NCBI GenBank assembly: GCA_021292105.1
Contig: CM037861.1
Span: forward strand, 26,963,110 to 27,027,109
From: Anadara kagoshimensis
Taxonomy: Eukaryota; Mollusca; Bivalvia; Arcoida; Arcidae
DNA length: 64,000 nucleotides
Direction of reading: 5' to 3'
The notes under the pieces were generated by a model, which worked only from the letters and a program-made list of their open reading frames with translations, was not told the DNA's origin and ran no database searches. Numbering within the stretch: the stretch's first letter is position 1; the number at the start of each line of letters is the position of its first letter. The position numbers and the translations under genes are program-made. Positions 60,301 to 64,000 of this stretch are shown piece after piece.

Positions 60301-60684
60301 CCCACAATTACAACTTTAAATTTACTAGTATTATTTTTTCATATTTTTATTCACTAACATGGGATTAATTGTTGATACACTAAATTTTGTTTCTAATAAT
60401 GTCTCCCGAATGTTCTTTTATTCACTAACACTAACATGGGATTAATTTTTGATAGACTAAATTTTGTTTCTGATAATAATGTCTCCGAGTTGGTGAAAAT
60501 GTGCCAGATTGTTTTGTCTAATGTCCTGGGTTTCCATTTTTGAGTTATGGCATGTATGATTTAGCCAATACTTACATTCTGTTGCTACAGCATGTAGAGT
60601 GATCCAGTTAGGTTGAGAGGGGTGGGTGTGTTTTGATACTGCTTCTCTTTCAGGCACTATAAACTCACTAGTGTAATTACCCAT
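49959..60684 (-). CDS. N-myristoylated EF-hand / Death-domain protein, nine coding exons, 327 aa
   Basis: Exons in transcript order: 60684-60576, 59855-59731, 58365-58254, 57681-57587, 54635-54581, 54131-54004, 53097-53050, 51146-50955, 50078-49959 (TGA 49961-49959). GT-AG and phase are consistent throughout. The start MGNYTSEF fits the N-myristoylation rule (Gly2, Ser6), as in calcineurin B. Residues about 38-205 look like a calcineurin-B/CHP-type EF-hand module: a VERLWARF helix with degenerate loop CNTDGEVTE, the ITFENYIRTL and KKLRAIHRLL helices, then a near-canonical loop DPDNKGYIDEES at 161-172 whose twelfth position is Ser instead of Glu. A Pro/Ser/Thr-rich linker (about 209-245) follows. 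Residues about 245-327 form a Death domain: KKDWVKLANKLGFTTEDVEE, the acidic turn DNPGDS, LLALWKERLG and ERALKDCQMKEAIAVLRG to the stop. Inferred role: a membrane-tethered, calcium-responsive Death adaptor. I recognise no named orthologue. An acceptor at 60711-60710 implies at least one upstream 5' UTR exon. Confidence 0.88.
51282..51327 (+). repeat. (CA)n microsatellite
   Basis: 23 CA units, 136 bp before the Death-domain exon acceptor in transcript direction, within the preceding intron. Confidence 0.95.
51502..52364. mobile_element. 863-bp pogo-like nonautonomous element in the EF-hand/Death gene
   Basis: Perfect 20-bp inverted ends CAGTAGAACTTCGATAACTC, with flanking TA at 51500-51501 and 52365-52366. 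Subterminal CGAGTTATCG-type repeats occur. It lies in the intron between the exons ending 53050 and starting 51146. Confidence 0.88.
53685..53920 (+). repeat. Family E repeat in the EF-hand/Death gene
   Basis: Same order of motifs as the 29465 copy (TTTTGTAATGGAAGGACC, GGCAGGTCTCACA, ACATCAAGGGT, GATTTTGAACCCC). Confidence 0.68.
55071..56772. mobile_element. 1.7 kb composite element with a ~145-bp tandem array, in an EF-hand/Death gene intron
   Basis: The ends are AACAAGAGACCCATGGGCC...GCTCACCTG on the left and CAGGTGAGC on the right, preceded by an ACGACGGACGACG tract. This format is common among bivalve interspersed repeats; another left end is at 1536-1575. It fills part of the intron between exons 57587 and 54635. 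Confidence 0.7.
55105..56270 (+). repeat. ~145-bp tandem repeat, eight copies plus a degenerate ninth
   Basis: Copies start with TGTGACCTTGACCTTTGA at 55105, 55241, 55383, 55527, 55672, 55817, 55962 and 56107, with a looser copy near 56254. Inner landmarks are ATATATCAAAATGA and ATATACATGCCTATA. Spacing settles at 145 bp in the later copies. Confidence 0.88.
57982..58162. mobile_element. ~180-bp MITE, CAGTCAAACCTG type, in an EF-hand/Death gene intron
   Basis: Starts CAGTCAAACCTGCCTGTAAA and ends GGCAGGTTTAACAG, with inner GTGGCCTTTAT and AGGTGGCCCTTATA blocks shared with the 44611 copy. The right end is imperfect. Confidence 0.65.
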
Positions 60685-61126
60685 TTTTGTTATACATAAA
60701 TGTTCAAACCTAAAAGATAAATAGTCAAATAAATAAAGATATGAAGAAATAAATAATGATTACTTAGTTGATCATCTGCTCTAAAACTCAAATGAGACAA
60801 AAACCCCAAGGGGTCTGCGCAGTCACCACTACTTTAAGACACTTATATGTACATCAAGGCCAAACACCTTCACAAAAGTGGAAAGAACTGTATACCCTTA
60901 TGCTGTGCATATTAATACATTGGCATATTTGGTAGAGCTCCAGGATTACAGACGTTTCGTCCCATAGGACTTTTCGTCCCATGCCATTTCGTACCATATT
61001 CAGGACTTTTCGTCCCATATTTGTAAGACGTTTCGTACCATAGGACTTTTCGTCCCAAGACATTTCGTAACATTGTTATATTATCTAAAAGAGATAAATA
61101 AATATTATTTATTCATTTGTTTTTTG

Positions 61127-61130
<4 letters not shown>

Positions 61131-61169
<39 letters not shown>
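61131..61169 (+). repeat. (ATT)n microsatellite
   Basis: 13 ATT units inside the 60943-62861 unit. Confidence 0.95.
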
Positions 61170-61779
61170 TTGTGAATAAAATTTAATTATTTTTATATTA
61201 AGTCAAACACAGCTTGGAGATATTTATTTTATTTTTTTTTTTTAAATAAAATTAATTATATTCATATTAAGTGAAGTTGAATAAACTTTAAAGCCATAAA
61301 CAGATAAACTGATCGGGACTACTGATTATTATTGTTTTTCACGAAAAATGAAAACAAACCATTTTTCCACAAGCTTTTGTTGTTCGGTATGTTTGTTAAG
61401 CAGCGTGGGTTAAGATGCAAAATATTGGGATAGTCATTTCACAGGGAACGTTCTACAAACACGAGGAAGCGCGGGCATCAAAAGAGACATACTTCAAATA
61501 AATCTTATGAAAAGGGTATTGTATATGTAAATAAAGCAATAATAGTTTATTTGCATAAAGTATTAACAACTTGTAGCAACATTACAAAAAATATATAAAG
61601 ATAAAGATAGCGACAGAATACAATTAATCTCAAATACATATATTAGGTACCAGGGTACAGTGTGTTATACTTAATTAAACTGTTGAATATAATTTTGTCT
61701 TAATTTAAATGCATGAAATAAATACTTTGATAATTTTAAAATAAGAGACTCTGAATTACAAATAATAAGATTATAAAGT

Positions 61780-62515
61780 TTATATACTAGGCCAATGATT
61801 ATAATATTTTGGTAAAAACTGTTTCCTTATTTCTTGATATAGTGGACATATGAGTATAGAATGATATTCGTCTTCTAAAAAGTTCATGTTGCAGCATCTA
61901 CAAATTCTCTGTTCTCTCGGAATATTAGGTATCTACTTGATTCTATAGATAATTTTAAAGACCCACATCTAAGTTGTGCTATTAAAGAAGAACGGTCTAT
62001 ACACAATAAGTCTAAATACAATTCAAATTTAAAATTACGTTTAACATTTTGGTATAACAATAACTGTGATTTGGTACTAATAGAATAATGCCAGTGTTGA
62101 ATGTACTGGTCATGTAAACGTTGTATTATTAATTCCACACTAATCAAATTTGGGTTTTGACAATTCCAAAATTCTGGAAATCCGAGACTACATATAAGAT
62201 TTTTTACATTATACACCCAGTTCATTTTACCATTGTTAGCATCAAACAATAATACACTATAAATCTTAAAAATTATACTATCATGGTTTTGTAAAATCTT
62301 AAACTAATATTTAATAATACGTTCTTGTCGTTTAATAAACATAGGATAACGACCCAGTTCGCCAAGCATTGCATCAACAGGTGTTGATTTACTAACATTA
62401 AGAACATTTCTGCAAAATTTATTATGAATAATATCAATATTTTCAGATTTGTGGAAGCCTCAAATTTCTGATGCATAACAAAATATTGAAACACACATAG
62501 AATCGAACAACTCAC
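61780..62515 (-). pseudogene. Decayed LINE reverse transcriptase C-terminal fragment
   Basis: Reading the minus strand across frameshifts gives NVSKSTPVDAMLGELGRYP, KMNWVYNVKNLICSLGF, RLHDQYIQHWHYSIS, FKFELYLDL, LRCGSLKLSIESSRY and NFLEDEYHSILICPLYQEIR. This is the standard C-terminal region of a LINE family widespread in aquatic invertebrates. Several frameshifts are present. It is wholly inside the 60943-62861 transposon-like unit. Confidence 0.78.
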
Positions 62516-63177
62516 ATTTTTGTTTCACGGACATGGGAAAACTATTGAACACTTTAAATAAACTAAATAATGCATCGTCAAATTTCCATTAAAAATCGCA
62601 CAATAACACCAAGATAAACGTTAAAACAAATGTAACGGTACGAAAAACCAAGGACAAGCTACGAAATGTTATGGTTAATCTTAAAATTATGGAACGAAAA
62701 GTCCTGAAAATGTTACGAAATATCATGGGACGAAAAGTCCTATGGTACGAAACGTCTTACGAGTATGGGACGAAAAGTCCTGAATATGGTACGAAATGTC
62801 CTGAATATGGTACGAAATGGCATGGGACGAAAAGTCCTATGGGACGAAACGTCTTGCACCCGAGCTCCAAGTTTTGATGCTTATATGAAGTTACTTCCAG
62901 TTCGATGTCCAGATGCTCTCTCTCCTCACAGTTTACCAGAAGTTTTAAAAATGTTTAAGGTGTTTTCTTGTATATACAATAAAAGAAAGAAATTTGCAAC
63001 AGCAAAACATGTACATGCAACATCAAAAGTCGACCTTAACCATTACAAAGATTTATCCACCAAACAAGACAAGAAAACACAAACTCATTATTATTATCAC
63101 AGATTATAGAAAGCACAACTTTTTCGCAAAGTATTCAAGATAGAAAACATGTGTACATAATTCTTAAATCAATCAAA

Positions 63178-63360
63178 CTACAAAAAGTTCATTAATCCAA
63201 CACAACAATCTGTATACTGGTGAGTTGAAATTATTTTGTTAAATTCACATGAAATATCCTGCAATATGTCACCATTTTGAAATGGGAACAAAACAGGATC
63301 TCGCAAGATATCGAGTTCAATCTTTCTTTTTAGAGATCCTGCTACTGTTTGGCGCACCAC
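63178..63360 (-). CDS. Weak candidate exon, unassigned
   Basis: On the minus strand an AAACAG acceptor-like site is followed by an open frame with LKRKIELDILRDPVLFPF and an ending CCVGLMNFL before TAG. Composition looks protein-like, but I recognise no domain and no partner exon is visible before the window edge. It may be the last exon of a further minus-strand gene, or chance. Confidence 0.2.
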   Translation of the reverse strand: MVRQTVAGSLKRKIELDILRDPVLFPFQNGDILQDISCEFNKIISTHQYTDCCVGLMNFL

Positions 63361-64000
63361 TGTTAATAGTGTAAAAACTGAGTATGCGTATACTGTAACT
63401 AAAATCAAATGATTTTGGGATTTTCCCTAAGAAATATAGAAAAGTAGATAAGAGTTTCGAAAGGTTTGACCTAGTAAATAATCTACATTTGCATTTGACC
63501 TTTACTTAAATTAAAATAAGTAGTTGTCTGCTGCGCTTTCTTAAGGGTCACACCGTCAGTCATATTTTAAATCCAAGACTTTGGATGGGCACTGGAGTAA
63601 ATATCCAAAATTGTGGTTAGTGATTTTAGATTTTTGCAATATCAATTTGTTCAGTTCTGACCCACAGGAATCTGGAATATTTATCACTCGAAAAAAAATC
63701 TCATCACCCTGTGTTTTTCAGTTACCAGTGATGAATTTTTTTACCGATTGATAAATTTCTGAACCTGCATTTGTTTTCCATGGCTCAAGTTGGCTGTATA
63801 TACAATCAGAACTAAATTATGAGCATGTGGAACAAAACTTTAGGCGAGAAACTGGAACATTGTCAACTGCAGTGTGCTCATGTAACAACGTGCCTTCTAT
63901 GAAAAGTTCACCTGGTGAAGTGGTTAAAAATTGTTTACATGTTGCTACACATGTATGTCGCCATTTTTGTTTTCCCGGAATACCTCTAGATCTTATATCG

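Larger units (their letters stand above)
60943..62861. mobile_element. 1.9 kb transposon-like unit with GGGACGAAA subterminal repeats and 8-bp target duplication
   Basis: GAGCTCCA flanks both ends (60935-60942 and 62862-62869). The two ends are ~120-200-bp inverted arrays of GGGACGAAAAGTCCT- and TACGAAA-type units (about 60950-61075 and 62640-62861). The 8-bp duplication suggests a hAT-like mechanism. The interior holds an (ATT)n tract and a decayed LINE fragment, and no transposase. It lies upstream of the first coding exon of the EF-hand/Death gene. Confidence 0.75.

Overview
This is eukaryotic, AT-rich animal DNA, most likely from a bivalve mollusc. The evidence is GT-AG introns with short exons, metazoan signalling domains (SH2-PH, EF-hand, Death), a dense load of LINEs, tRNA-derived SINEs and TIR elements, and repeat styles familiar from bivalve genomes. 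The species cannot be named from sequence alone. There are no bacterial operons or CRISPR arrays. None of the long open frames outside the LINE is a gene; the genes had to be assembled from short exons.

Three protein-coding genes are reconstructed. (1) Minus strand, 19248 down to 7560: a six-exon, 155-residue ubiquitin-conjugating (E2/UBC) enzyme with HPN motif and catalytic Cys89. (2) Plus strand, 28297 to 35428: an eight-exon, 239-residue orthologue of the adaptor DAPP1/Bam32 (SH2 then PH). (3) Minus strand, 60684 down to 49959: a nine-exon, 327-residue protein that joins an N-myristoylation start and a calcineurin-B-like EF-hand module to a C-terminal Death domain. I do not recognise this combination as a named protein, and it is the lead candidate for something undescribed. 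DAPP1 and the EF-hand/Death gene are convergent, with about 14.5 kb of gene-free repeat DNA between them. The E2 gene and DAPP1 are divergent, with a LINE and SINEs between their starts.

Layout. 1-7560: repeats and MITEs downstream of the E2 gene. 7560-19250: E2 gene; intron 5 carries a ~4.9 kb inverted repeat (arms ~1.5 kb) around a decayed LINE. 19.3-28.1 kb: a near-complete LINE (minus strand, one frameshift), SINEs, a tandem array grown from a SINE tail and a 166-bp palindrome. 28.1-35.5 kb: DAPP1, with a promoter-like TATA box, a MITE in intron 1, a 90-bp tandem exon duplication and a 1.24 kb pogo-like element in intron 4. 35.5-49.9 kb: no gene; MITEs, a 70-bp satellite, a 39-bp minisatellite, hairpins and SINEs. 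49.96-60.7 kb: EF-hand/Death gene; introns hold a pogo-like element and a ~145-bp tandem array rich in AGGTCA-type motifs. 60.9-62.9 kb: a 1.9 kb transposon-like unit with an 8-bp target duplication that contains a LINE fragment. 62.9-64 kb: unassigned, with one weak exon candidate.

The genes do not form a pathway by position. Thematically, a Tyr-kinase/PI3K adaptor, a Ca/Death adaptor and an E2 enzyme could all serve intracellular (immune-type) signalling, but that is inference only. Coordinates of exons were read by hand from splice sites and reading phase and are mutually consistent; ends of mobile elements are approximate unless a target duplication is given.
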